From Lomentospora prolificans (Eukaryota; Ascomycota; Sordariomycetes; Microascales; Microascaceae): 64,000 bases of DNA. The DNA lies in NCBI GenBank assembly GCA_029532625.1, contig JARFXM010000009.1, positions 992,001 through 1,056,000 on the forward strand, in the 5' to 3' direction. The position numbers were made by a program, and so were the translations under genes. Below, piece after piece: positions 1-11,125 of the stretch; within the stretch, counting starts at the first letter, position 1; each line of letters opens with the position of its first letter. The notes beneath the pieces were generated by a model. That model was not told the DNA's origin and made no database searches. It saw only the letters and a list, made by a program, of their open reading frames with translations.

Positions 1-240
1 GGAAAAATAAAGAAAACACGGATACACCCAGGGAGCACTAAATACCTGTAATACGGGATGTACTGGTGGGTACTTCATGCGGATGACCTAGGGTATCCTG
101 ATTACACAGAGTCCATGGAATTGTACTGTTTGGCCTCAACTGGATGAGTCGATCTCCTTGCTGATTTTCTCGGCCCTCTGCAATGCCGCTGAATTCTACA
201 CGAGCCCGGCCGAGATCATGTCGGAGTTGTAAGTGTCAAT

Positions 241-283
<43 letters not shown>

Positions 284-3200
284 CCCCTTCCAAATCCGGC
301 ATTAATGCGTGTAGAGTCGCCTCAGATGCATTTCCAAACCTGCCCCTTCACGCCACAAGTCCCGCGTCGAGATGGTCGTTGCGTGGCCAGCGGGAAGGCG
401 GAAGAGTGTACAGAAGAGTAGCAGTTTGCTCGCATTCGACAGGGACCTCCTTGCCCAGCCCAGGGGGGTTTGCAGTCCATTCAATTTCGAATGTAATTAA
501 AATGTTCACCACGGTGCAGTATCGCTTGGAACACTGTGTTTCTAACTTCAGTTGGACTCTATTATTTCTGGAAGTAGCTGGCTTGCTCTCCTGTGTTCCA
601 AGCACTGATGAGCAAGGGTGAACAACCCAATTTCCCTCTTTACTGCCAGGAGGGAAGGTGACAAGGGCCGCAAAGACGGAAGTGGGGAGACTTGATTTTT
701 GAGATGGAGAGAAGCTTTTTGGGATTCTGCTGCCTGACCCCATACGGTTGGGTCAGTCATGAAAGAGAAATACTACTAATACGGCCTTGTAGGAACAGGA
801 GGAGGGTTGATGGGCGTGAGGGGGATTACTTGCCACGCGGATTAATATCGCCAGCTGATATCGCCTGGGATATCCCGTTCATACCCTTCGGTATAGCCAG
901 GCAGTCCGTTGATGCGAGAGCGATTGAAAGCTCGCACGAAGTCTGGCTCTCGGATTTGTTGCCTGTGAGCAATTGGCACAGTTGATTCGCGCATCTCGCT
1001 CAGGCTCGATGAGGAGGGGAACATCTCGAATATCGAGGTCAGATATTTGGGGGGTAGTTGATTGTGTGAAGCAAGGGTCTCAATTGGCCAGATGTCGGGG
1101 TGAGCGGGCCAAGATAGAGCAACTGCAGGGCCGTGATGAGCATGCAGACGCTGGCTGCACAGTCCATCACCTTGACTAGGCTGGCTAGGCAGGCCCAACC
1201 TCAAGCACCAGCCTCTTGGGGTGCCATTGACGGCTTGGAGGAGACGTCATCATCAATCTGTGAACAAGGAGTGCTAATACACGATGACTGGTAGTAGTAG
1301 TATTCAACTCTCGAAAGGGCCAGAGGAGCCAGCAGTGGCTTGGACCTTTCGCGTATTGATTTTACGGATTAGTGTAATGGTACGCTTCTGCCCTCCCCCC
1401 GGCCCCCAGAACATGAGACCATGCAACTCTCGTCCTTGCTTCAATGCACTGTAACCTGTTCCTCTGCGTTCTCTGCTGTGTTACGACACTAGGCGAGGTT
1501 TTCTGTACGTACTTCCGATCACCCTTGCCGGCCATATTGGCGCTCTCCAAATTATCAATTGATGCGAGGGAAATGTTTTGGGTGGAGATGCGCTGCCCCC
1601 TTGAAATTATATTGTAGAGTCGTAAGGCCGCAAGATGCCACCCACAAAGGGGTGGAAGAAGTGGAAGAAGAGGAGTTGGATGGCAGCTTGAGGGTCTCAA
1701 GTTATTATGCAATTACGACCCCTCTCACGCATGGCTGCTTCTTTCGCGTGGGCTAGATTAACTGGCTGCCATTCCCGTCTGGATCCTGAAGGAAAGGTGT
1801 GGTGTAATCCAGGTCTGGCAGAGGAACGGGCACAGAAAGTGATTGGCTTATTGGTCCGACCCTCAGGTTGACGCGCCAGGTTGGGGCACGCCAGGGTAAA
1901 GATGGATCAATTGAGCAATCAAGTCAGAGAAGGACTCTTGGATGGACCAAGGTACAGAAGAGTACAGAACCTCAGTGGGATTGAGAGCACGCACAAATAT
2001 ACCAGAGCTTGCAATAGTGGAGGCAACAGGAGGCAAGCAGGCCCACTGTGCCGTCAACTTGCCACGCGATTGATAGATTTCATGAGCAAACTTACTCGTA
2101 AGCCAGCATCCATGGAAGTAAGTAATACTGATCAAGTACGACCCATACGCTGGCATTCTTGTTGGTCTTCAGGCCCGCCTCATCACCGTCAGTGCAAGCA
2201 TGGGCAAACATCGTCTCGCGATTTCCCGCGAGACAAATGCATTGTGACAATCGATCGATCTAATGTCGCTGAAGATCCTAGCACCGTCTCAGCACGAGAT
2301 CGAATACGTCAACGTGGGCCGGTCTTGTGGGAATCCCAGTCAATTCGAAGGAATGGCTCCTCTTGGAGGACTTACTGATTAAGTCGCCTCGACCCAGCCA
2401 CTTGGTAAAGGTTTTTTTCTTTCTTTCTCAAAGGGGAGATGGGTTGAACTAAAATAGGGGGAGGGGCTCTGCGAGCTATCGGAGCATGGATGTACCATGA
2501 AGTATGTACATTCCGACACCTGCCCTCTGCCTACTTCGTATTATTACACAGTCGGATTCTGGGACGGTGATTGATGACCCCCGGGCTGTCAATGGATGTT
2601 TTCGGATGATGGACCCTGGCACAGAAATGCTGGACCACACTTCGTCGGCCCTGTTGCTGGCTGTCATCCTCTGGAGCTCAGGTAGTCAGTCGCCTTGTCC
2701 AGTACAGTTTCCGTCGCTAGTACGAGTTGGCTTCATGGGTGCCTGGGCTCCTGGGTATATAAGTACTTGAGGGCTCCACAATTCCTTTTGTCTATCCCTG
2801 TTGCTCGCTGGCCTTGAACGCCAGGCCCTGGAATCTGAATGACGAGCATATTGACTCTACGATCCCGAGCCTAACTAAACCTGCAGTGTCTCCAAAGACG
2901 GAGCAGATGAGAAGCACGCAAGCATCTAAAGAGCAATGGGAAGCGGAAGTGTTGTACTAGATCTGTCCATAGCCAAAGGAAGACACTGGCCCTCTGCACG
3001 CACAGATGTGTCCTGGTGAGCGCGTGGCCCACGGTCGGCGACTCTGGACCAGTCGCCGACTGTTCATTGCGTTACGACCATGTATGTCTAAATGACCCTC
3101 AGATACTGGTACAGCTTGAGTAGTGGCGGTGTACCTTTTAGTACAGAACACGGCCTAAGCGCGTCTTCCGTCATCACCGTTGGGGAGCTTCGAGAGCTCC

Positions 3201-3761
3201 GCTAAACCTCATCCGGATAAGTATTTAATACTAGTTTCGGGACCACCTTTTGCGAAGGAAACAGGTCAAGATAGGAAGATGGAATGTAACAGATACCTGC
3301 TCCTCCCTCTCGGGTCTAGCCCCAACCTGGTGACTCCATCTGTACTTTTTTGGTACAAGAGTGTACTGCTCAGCTCTCCCCCAAGCCATAGCTTTTTCAA
3401 CATTTGAGGTGGATCGCAGCTCCAAGGTATCCCTATACTTGTACTGTACCCAGCAAGACTCTCCAGATACGCTCGACCCTGGCGGGAACTCCCTGGCTCA
3501 GTCAGTCCTCCCCTCAGCTTCCTGGCCCAGTTCTACTGTTCCCGTTCCTAGTCCCATTCAATCCCAGCCGCCAGTCCACTTCCCTTCAACCACGACCTCT
3601 TCTCCCCTTCGTCGCTGCTCTCGCCTCGAACCTAGCCAGTCATCTCGCTTCTTCTCAGCGACACACGCTTGCTTTTGTCTTGACTCTTCTTCCCCCTCTT
3701 CCTTTTCTCAAGGATACAGAAGTCTCTAGTCTTGTTATTCTGCACTTACCAATTGCTCCTC
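1..3761. other. Gene-free left end
   Basis: I see no supportable gene here. Open frames are short, use mixed codons and match no family I recognise; the longest (about 165 codons, near 1881-2378, +) looks random. A 41-base T run lies at 243-283. A TATA-like box (TATATAAG, 2756-2763) is followed at about 2870-2886 by a sequence resembling an intron 3' end (CTAAC, then TGCAG) and a short open tail ending at a TAG near 2957. That could be part of a small transcript but I cannot build a gene from it. From about 3400 a pyrimidine-rich stretch begins that is probably the promoter and leader of the Ras-GEF gene downstream. Confidence 0.5.
243..283. repeat. T41 homopolymer
   Basis: An uninterrupted run of 41 T on the + strand, the longest homopolymer in the window. 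It lies in the gene-free left end. Runs this long are usually length-polymorphic and often miscounted by sequencing. Confidence 0.95.
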
Positions 3762-3782
3762 ATGGATGACGTTCTCAAGTAA
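3762..3782 (+). promoter_or_regulatory. Upstream ORF / 5'-leader donor site of the Ras-GEF gene
   Basis: A six-codon open frame (MDDVLK, stop) lies about 470 bp before the Ras-GEF start codon. Its last bases overlap a perfect splice donor (GTAAGT at 3778-3783), so the ATG could lie on a leader exon. I tested joining it to the acceptors just before 4233 (AG at 4208-4209, 4211-4212, 4223-4224); none puts the six codons in frame with the main protein, so a 5'-UTR intron or a true uORF is more likely than an N-terminal coding exon. A 21-base A run at 3906-3926 would fall within such an intron. Confidence 0.35.
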
Positions 3783-3905
3783 GTTGACTTACTCTTTCCC
3801 CCGCAATAGATTAAAAAATATAGAGAGAGAAACGCCGTCCCGGAAATCCAAGCCCGCCTTTCCCAATAGCCCGAATCCGCAGCCCGGCTCGCTGCCAACC
3901 TCCTT

Positions 3906-3926
3906 AAAAAAAAAAAAAAAAAAAAA
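3906..3926. repeat. A21 homopolymer
   Basis: A run of 21 A on the + strand in the leader region of the Ras-GEF gene, followed at once by further short A runs. Confidence 0.95.
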
Positions 3927-4232
3927 GTGGGAAAAAAAGAAACCCACCTACGAGCTGCTAGCAACTTTTGACGCGCCTTGTTTTTCTTCTGTCTCGACTC
4001 GAGCGCCCCGAATCACCCGCGATACCGTACTCCGCCTGATTCCGCGTCTTTCTCTCTCTTGTTTGGAAATCTGGCGCATCTGCTTCTCTATGTGCATGTA
4101 TGTGACGGGCTAGGTTCAGGGTGTTGACTCGATGTCTTGTCTTCGCGTAGTACTCGATAAAGTGAGCGCCTAAAGCTCTTCCCTCGCCCTCTCCTCCCTT
4201 TCTTTTGAGTAGATCGATCGACAGTGGGAGCG

Positions 4233-7200
4233 ATGGACGCGATTCAGCCTCTCGCATCAAACCCGCCGACCGCCGCCGACCTCAACGCCCGCATCCCCCA
4301 ACGAGATCCCACGTCGAGAATCAACCCTTTGTCCCCGAGGGGGCTGACGCAGGATGCGAGGTTCGCGAAGAACATGGCTCTAGCAGCCTCTGGCAGGGAG
4401 CCAGTGGCAAGGACGGGGAGGATAGTGCGCCAACCTTCGGGCTCGGCCAAACCCTTGGTTCCCGTTACGGAGCGGAAATCGCAAGAGGAGAATGTGTATA
4501 CGTGGAGGATAAGGAAGGAACCCGAGGGCGAGAAGGTCGATATTGCTCCGGATGGCAACTCTGCTGGGCGTGAGGGCAGGCAGTTTACTGTCGCGAATGT
4601 CGGTCACAATGGTCGCATATACCTAAGGTGCGTTTGACTGTCGCCAGGTCGTGTCTCACCGGGTCTTTGGCCCTATTCGATAGTAACACGGGCGCATTTG
4701 AAGGACGCATAAACATTAACATGTGCCATAGGCCAACTATCCGTCCCGCCCATCAGCGCCCGCCGCAACCGCATTTTGTCTTTCCCATAACGCCACCTAG
4801 CACCGCTGGCTTGGACGCGCTAGTCACCGAGAAGAAGCAGAAGGATGGCCCGAACGTCGAGTCTTTCGGGAACGCGTGGGAGTCTACGCCTGCGCCATCT
4901 CTTGACACAGAATTAGGGCCTATGTCGAGCATTCAACCTCAAACAAGGCGGCGAGCCGTCTCAGATTCGACGATCCGCGAAGCCACGACAACAAGTGCTG
5001 TGAGGGAAATGGATGATGGAGCTTTCAAGGTTGTTATTTCGAAGCCAACAGACGACCCCAGGCCAAAAACTACGGAGGACATTGAAACTATCGGCCCACC
5101 GGTGCTTGACATCAACATCCCTTCATGGAGGATAGGCTCTCCTCGATTCTCTGTAAAGGGAACCCCGGCGATACGGGGATCTTCTTGCGCACCAACCGAG
5201 GAGTTCGGATCTAGCCACGCCTCGTTTCTCAACTCGAGACTCCCCGAGCCCACCACCACCATTCCCAGCCGCTTCTCATCGAGACGCCCGAGCCGTCTAA
5301 ATGTCATGATCTCCGCGATTCCTCAGCTTCCACGCAACTCCACACCTCGTATCCTAAGTCCTACGTCGCCCCAGATTCAAATTCCATTCCGCTCCACATA
5401 TCTCTCCACCCACCTCGTCATTGAACCCGGCATGTTCGATGGCCTGACCTTTAAGCCCGCTTGTGATGACCGCACGATCGTGCGCTACTCCTCCACTGGC
5501 ACTGTCACCGCAGCTACCCCTCCCCGTCTCGTTGCCGAAATCACCTCCCCCACATTCCTCGATTACGAACTAATATCTGACTTCTTCCTCACCTTCCGCG
5601 CATTCCTTGAGCCTTCCGATCTGGTCCGCATGTTGTTTGCCCGGCTACGGTGGGCAATCCTCCGGGCCGATGAGATTGGTATGGTCGTTAGGGTTAGAAC
5701 CTTTGTCGCGTTGAGGCACTGGATTCTCAACTACTTTATGGACGACTTCGTGGTGGAGTACTCGTTGCGGGTTACCTTCTGCAATCTACTCAACGACCTG
5801 GTGGACGACATCTTGCAGGACTGCGAGAATTCCAGGATCCATCTCAAGATCTTGTCTGAGCTGAAGAAGTGCTGGAGGCGGGTTTGTGCCCAGTTCTGGG
5901 ACGGATTTGACTATGATTCTTCGGTAAACGGTAGCTTGCCCATAGCACCTGGCGGTATTGCAGGGCATAGAGACCCTAATCTCGACCCCAGCCACTGGGA
6001 ATCGGCGGACCCTGTGCAGCTAGACCTTGCGATGATGCAGATCCCCGACTTCGAACCTTCCGAAGCCTCGACCCCGAGAGGAATTTCCGCAGGGACTCCC
6101 CATGACGGATCCGTTGTTGAGCGTCCCGGAACGCCCGAGAACCTGTACGATATTCACGATTTGCGGAGGCAGCAGGCCGGATCCCCTATCAGCATTACGA
6201 GTCTTGACATCGTCTCGTGTTCGTTCCCCGCTAAGAGCATTCGGAATCTCCCTTCATCTCATATGACGCCGGCCGCTCACCCTGTACCCGGAAACCATGC
6301 AATCAGCAACACTGGGCTTGTCGCAATCACGCCCAAGTCGTTAGTTGGCAAACGAGTGCGTCAAGGTCACAAGCGCAACGGGAGCATCACGGATTCTCTG
6401 CGAGAGCACAGCGTTGATAAGTTGAGTTTCAAGGATACCGCTGAAGCAAGCCTTACCATGCCTTATGCCGGCAGCTTGGTCAGGGGGGATCTGCTCCCTC
6501 CCGGCCAGGCCTTTGTGGACATCGCGTCGCCGACCTCTATCGGCGATTCGCAGCGTGAAACCACCTTCCTCCAGCTGAGCCCTGACTCCGATCAGAAGGA
6601 AAAGTCTGGTGCGTCGGCCATGTCTGGCCAGGGCATGCGGAGACTTATCGGCAGTGTTCGGAGAGCCCTTAGTACGAGAGGCCAAGGCATGCCCGCCACT
6701 CACGGCAACTTTATCAATATATCCCCCATTGGCCCACGAGGTGCAACGACGAATAGGTTACCGGGAACTGCCATCGTTCCCCAGGCTCGTCCTCGTCAGA
6801 ATGGTGCTCGACCTCCCGTGAGGATTGACCTACTCGGCGCTGAGATTGCGGAGGACTTCAAGAAGGCGGTTCGGGAAGACGCTGCGGCGGAGGCCGCCGC
6901 CCAGAGGGCATTGACCACGCCGATGCTCAACAGTTCGCTCCAGCCTGAAGCGGACAAAAAAGTCGAATACTCGACGGCCCATCTCGACAGCTCGTTTGAC
7001 GACCTCCCGAAGCTTTCCAACTTCAGACCCCAAAGCGAGATGGCAATCACCACTGGCAGCAAGTCAATCGTGATTGTCGATGATACGGCTTTTGACATGC
7101 CTACAATGCACGGCGCCCTCCCGATCATGAACCCTTCTCTTGAAGCCTTTGCCGATACCTTTGCTGCGAACGGAGGGGATCCAACTCCCCCTACTACGCC

Positions 7201-9720
7201 TCCTGGCCGGCCGATCGGCACCCCCAGACGTTCCTCGTTCCTTCTTAACCAGCACCTGACGCGCGCTTCTTTGTCCTCTGACCCTCTCCCCCCTTCATTC
7301 CCGACATGGCCACCCTTGGCTGTGGTCAAAGCTCCGCCGGCCGCCACTCGCACGTCACCTCTTATCCCTCGATGATAGAGCAGTCGATCCAGGTTGGCAT
7401 GTACCCGTCCAGTACACCGCGGCTCCGATCTACGAAATTCCACAGCCGCCAGCGATCAAGCAAGACCATTGGCTCAGTAAGCTCGATTCTCCATAGACGC
7501 CACAATTCGTTCCACAGCAGCACCGCGCGCCCGCTCACCGTCCGAAGCTTCGACGCGACAACTCAGTCCGAAGGCTCGATTATGGATAGCTCCGAAGTGA
7601 TGCCCCAGCCTCTTCGCGTTCTTCGCAGGAGGCCGGGCGGCAATCTCGGTGCGGTCGCAACCGTTGGCGAGTTGGCGGCGCCGCTACGACGCTCCCGCTC
7701 CGTTGGATCGTTGACCGCTTACTCCGAATCCCTTCATAGCTCGTACGTTCAACGGCACGAGTCGGGCGGATTCGTCGATATCATTTCGGTGGATTTCTCC
7801 CAGCATAGCCAGAACAACGAGGCGTTTAGCCAGAACAACGAGACGTTCTCGCTCGGTGCCATCGCCGAACAACGACCCAACAGGCAGCTTTCCTTATTCA
7901 GCACGCACTCATCGAAACCCATCATGCGACCGTCTTTCGAAGCTGAAGCCCGGAAACTAGCGCAGATCCCCGACGATGCCGATGACGATGGTGGTGTTGA
8001 GTCGGCGCTGCTGAAACTGGAGGGTAAGTACGAGAAGAAGCCTAAGCCGCCTGCGTCACCGCAGCCCAATCCGGAAGAGATCGGTAAGGCGCTCGGGGAT
8101 CCCGACCTTGCGCAGGAGGAGAAGAGGGAGCGTCGCCACTTGGAGATTCTCGGAGGAGATGACGGCTTACTCAACCATCGCCTTAGCGGCATTCCCGAAC
8201 CATCTTCCGATGTGCACAATAGCTTCTTGGTAGCGCCCGGAAGGCCGGTCACGGAGCCCCGCTCTTTCTTGTCTTCTGAACCCTCGTACTGCTCGATCCC
8301 ACTCCTTGATCGAGGACTCCTCGACGAGGGTCAGGCTCGCCCGTCCACCTCCACTCAGGAGTGGGCCGACATCTCGATTCTTCGAGGAGCCGAAGACGAG
8401 TCACCTTATGAAAGCGAGAGAGAAGACGACACCACCGCAGAGCCTCGTCAAGGTTCGTTCGATGTCATCGAGGAGACCGACTCTCTGAAGCGCGTCAAGG
8501 CGGCAGAGATCTCGCGGCCCGCCGGACCAGTTGAGAACGATGACCGGGATGAAGGGGACACTTCTTTCTTGGACGATGCCAGCGATGCGGGTGCTAGCGA
8601 TATTTCTTCGGAACTCTCTGAAGCTCCGGAGATTGATAGCTACGCACTAGGTTCGACAGGTCTTGCGTCGCCACGTCAGGGATTCATCTTCACCAAGGGC
8701 ATGTTGTCCCCTCCGGCGGAGCAGCCGAAGACGCTCGCCGAGACTCTGCTACTGTCACCAGAGGCGACAAACGTCCCTCAGCTTCACGAGCATCAGGTTT
8801 GGGAGCAGAAGCCGCTACCACCGACGCCTGAGACGACCCCGACCACCATCTACCGTTCGAGATCTCCCAGCGATCCTACTGGCACTACTGAGGCGCTTCG
8901 CGGCGCCCCCAAGATGCAGGATCCCGAGCTCAGCCGCAAGTACTCGGTCCATCTTCCCTTCATCTTAGCCTTCGACTCGGAGATCCTCGCGCAGCAGTTT
9001 ACGCTCATTGAAAAGGACGCTCTCAACGAGATTGACTGGAAGGAGCTCATTGACATGGAATGGAAGAATGCGACCAACAATGACTCGCGCTCGTGGGTCG
9101 ATTTTCTCCGCAATACGGACGCTCGGGGTGTCGAGGTAGTCATTGCACGCTTCAACATCATGGTCAAATGGGCCATTTCCGAAATCGTGCTCACCCAGGA
9201 CATTGAGGAGCGCGCGCGCTGCATAATCAAGTTCATCCACATCGCGTCACACAGCCGCCGCTACCGCAACTTCGCCACCATGGCTCAGGTTGTCATCGCC
9301 CTCTCGAGCCAGGAAGTCACTCGCCTCTCTCGCACGTGGGCCCTCGTGCCGCCGCACGACCTCAAGACCTTCCACGACCTCGAGCAGCTCGTCTCGCCCA
9401 CGCGCAACTTTTACAGCCTCCGCGCGGAGATGGAGGGCGGCGCCAGCTCAGGATGCATCCCCTTCGTCGGCATCTACACGCACGATTTGCTCTTCAACGC
9501 GCAGCGGCCCTCGGAGATTGCGAGCTCGCCTACCACGGCGCCGCTCGTCAACTTTGAGAGGTGTCGGTGCGCGGCGAGCGTCGTCAAAACGCTGCTGAGG
9601 CTACTTGAGGAGAGCACGTTGTATGAGTTCCAGCCCATCGAAGGGATCACGGAGAGGTGCCTTTGGATGAGCGCGTTGACGGACGAGCAGATTCGACGTC
9701 ACTCAGAGAGTCTCGAGTAA
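4233..9720 (+). CDS. LTE1: Lte1-like Ras guanine-nucleotide exchange factor (frame interrupted)
   Basis: Large Ras-family GEF, about 1,775 residues. In yeast Lte1 promotes mitotic exit and acts at the bud cortex. Exon 1 is 4233-4627 (ATG at 4233; an upstream GTG is in frame but is not a eukaryotic start); intron 4628-4731 (GTGCGT...CATAG). A RasGEF_N domain lies at about residues 355-490. A disordered Ser/Pro/Thr-rich linker of about 1,000 residues follows, then a C-terminal catalytic RasGEF/Cdc25 domain (about 1510-1770) ending at TAA 9718-9720. The frame changes once, between about 7280 and 7390. Either a poor intron removes 7322-7380 (or similar, length 3n+2), or one C is missing from the C6 run at 7288-7293. 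I favour the second: adding one C turns the local reading into LPPFIPDMATL and runs straight into the second frame. A true null allele is less likely because both domains look intact. Confidence 0.85.
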
Positions 9721-10633
9721 AGTTCACTCCTAATCTCTATCCATCTACCTTTACTCCCACCCACTTTTTCAATATTAATTAATACCCCCAACGGTCGCCA
9801 TGTAAGCGGCACGCATGGCACCGACACCATCATTTCGCCATATCCACCAGATCTACAATACTCCATACTCTTCCCCCCACTGATACGCACGATTACGTCA
9901 CGCACCGGCGCAGAAAGGATAGGAAGCGAACACAATTTTTTTTTTTGGGCGTGTTGTTTGACGTTGTTTTGAATACTTGGGGGCAGCTTCTGCTATTTGG
10001 CCATATCTTTCCGCCTCCCTCACCCACAGTTTCTCACCTCGGGCATTTGGTCAATCCCCCGCAGCTGTTTGGGGATCGTTGTTTGTTAAGTGATTTGTGC
10101 CCGCATTTCATCGAAATACCCCTTCCCTGTAGTTGTGTTGCTTTTTTTCTGTTTTGGAGTAGGGATTTGAGCGAAATCTGTCGAGGAAAGATGTGTGTGT
10201 ATATAGGCTTTGTTACGACAAAGTTGAGAAGGGTTGCCATGCGATGTTTTTATAGATGTGAGATGTAGACATGTAGTTGATGAGACCCAACAGGTCCGGA
10301 ATTGAATTATCGAAAGCTGAAACCAAGTTGGAATGCCCCATATTTCCACATTGTTGTGACGCCTGTGCCGTGAATATTAAAGTGAGATGGGGACGAGGAC
10401 GAGGCCGCTCGGGAGAGTTGCAAGGTCCGTTGATGACTAATCAACGACGTCGGCGGATTGAATTTCGCCAAAGCAGAAGCAGCCATCAACCGACCGAACG
10501 CTCTCTCGTCCACAACCTGCAGCACAACCAGAGGAGAAAGAAACTCGCTCTCACATCCTCCTCAGCGTTCCCCGGCTTCGCCCCAAGCCCTTGAACCTCC
10601 ACTAGGCATCCGGCATCACAACTCTTCAAAAAA
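9721..10633. other. 3' UTR of the Ras-GEF gene and promoter of the next gene
   Basis: About 0.9 kb between two genes on the same strand. The first part is AT-rich with T runs, as expected for a 3' end. A pyrimidine-poor stretch with several A runs precedes the start codon at 10634 (context AAAAAAATGG). No other gene or RNA is visible. Confidence 0.5.
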
Positions 10634-11125
10634 ATGGCCCAAGACCCGGAGGAAGCAAACGACACGGCCCTGCAAGAAATGCTAGGCTTCACCTCGTTCG
10701 GCGCGCAAAACCCCAAGAAGCGCAAATTTTCCGGCACGGTCGTCGCGCCGCCCGATGATGGGGGGGATTGTTCGGTAGTGCGGACGACGCAGCGCGGAGG
10801 AGAAAGCGGCTTGCCGCCTCGGCCGGCGGATCTGCCGTCTAGGCCAGCGGATCTGCCGTCTAGGCCGCCGGCGCTGACGCAGCAACAGCAGTGGCATCAG
10901 CAGCGGCAGAAGCAGAGGTGGGGGCGGCATGGGGGAGAGGAGAGGGAGGACGAGGGGGAAGAGGAGGAGGCTGGGCGGCAGAGGGAGAGGAGGGATCCGT
11001 GGTGGGATGGGTACTATGATCCGACGTCGAACGAGAATCCGTGGGCGGAGCTGGAGAGGAGGGCTGGGTTGGGGGAGAAGGGGTCATGGCTTGCCAAGGG
11101 GCACGGGTATCGTACCAAGGGATGA
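10634..11125 (+). CDS. Small conserved-looking low-complexity protein
   Basis: Single-exon frame of 163 residues. I do not recognise a named family, but its two ends look constrained and resemble short fungal proteins of unknown function. The N-terminus has a helix-like segment, LQEMLGFTSFG, then a basic KKRKF cluster that could be a nuclear localisation signal. The middle is low complexity: a PADLPSR heptad repeat (two clean DNA copies at 10827-10868 and a worn one before), then Gln/Arg and Glu/Gly-rich stretches. The C-terminus has a W/Y-rich segment, WWDGYYDPTSNENPWAELE. Such bipartite proteins are often partners of larger complexes; that is inference. The ATG at 10634 is in good A-rich context. 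Confidence 0.65.
   Translation: MAQDPEEANDTALQEMLGFTSFGAQNPKKRKFSGTVVAPPDDGGDCSVVRTTQRGGESGLPPRPADLPSRPADLPSRPPALTQQQQWHQQRQKQRWGRHGGEEREDEGEEEEAGRQRERRDPWWDGYYDPTSNENPWAELERRAGLGEKGSWLAKGHGYRTKG
10827..10868 (+). repeat. 21-bp tandem repeat inside a coding region
   Basis: Two near-identical 21-bp units (10827-10847, 10848-10868) with a diverged third copy just upstream (about 10807-10826). They encode a 7-residue repeat around PADLPSR. Being a multiple of three, copy-number change would keep the frame. Confidence 0.8.

Noticed and set aside
1369..1382. tRNA-Glu-like D-arm sequence (TTAGTGTAATGGTA)
   Set aside because: No anticodon stem, T arm or acceptor pairing follows; isolated similarity.
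1881..2378. 165-codon open frame on the + strand
   Set aside because: Random-looking composition with no domain; no promoter or splice context.
5688..5697. TTAGGGTTAG, a telomere-like or telomerase-template-like sequence
   Set aside because: It is part of the conserved coding sequence of the RasGEF_N domain and only 1.5 repeats long.
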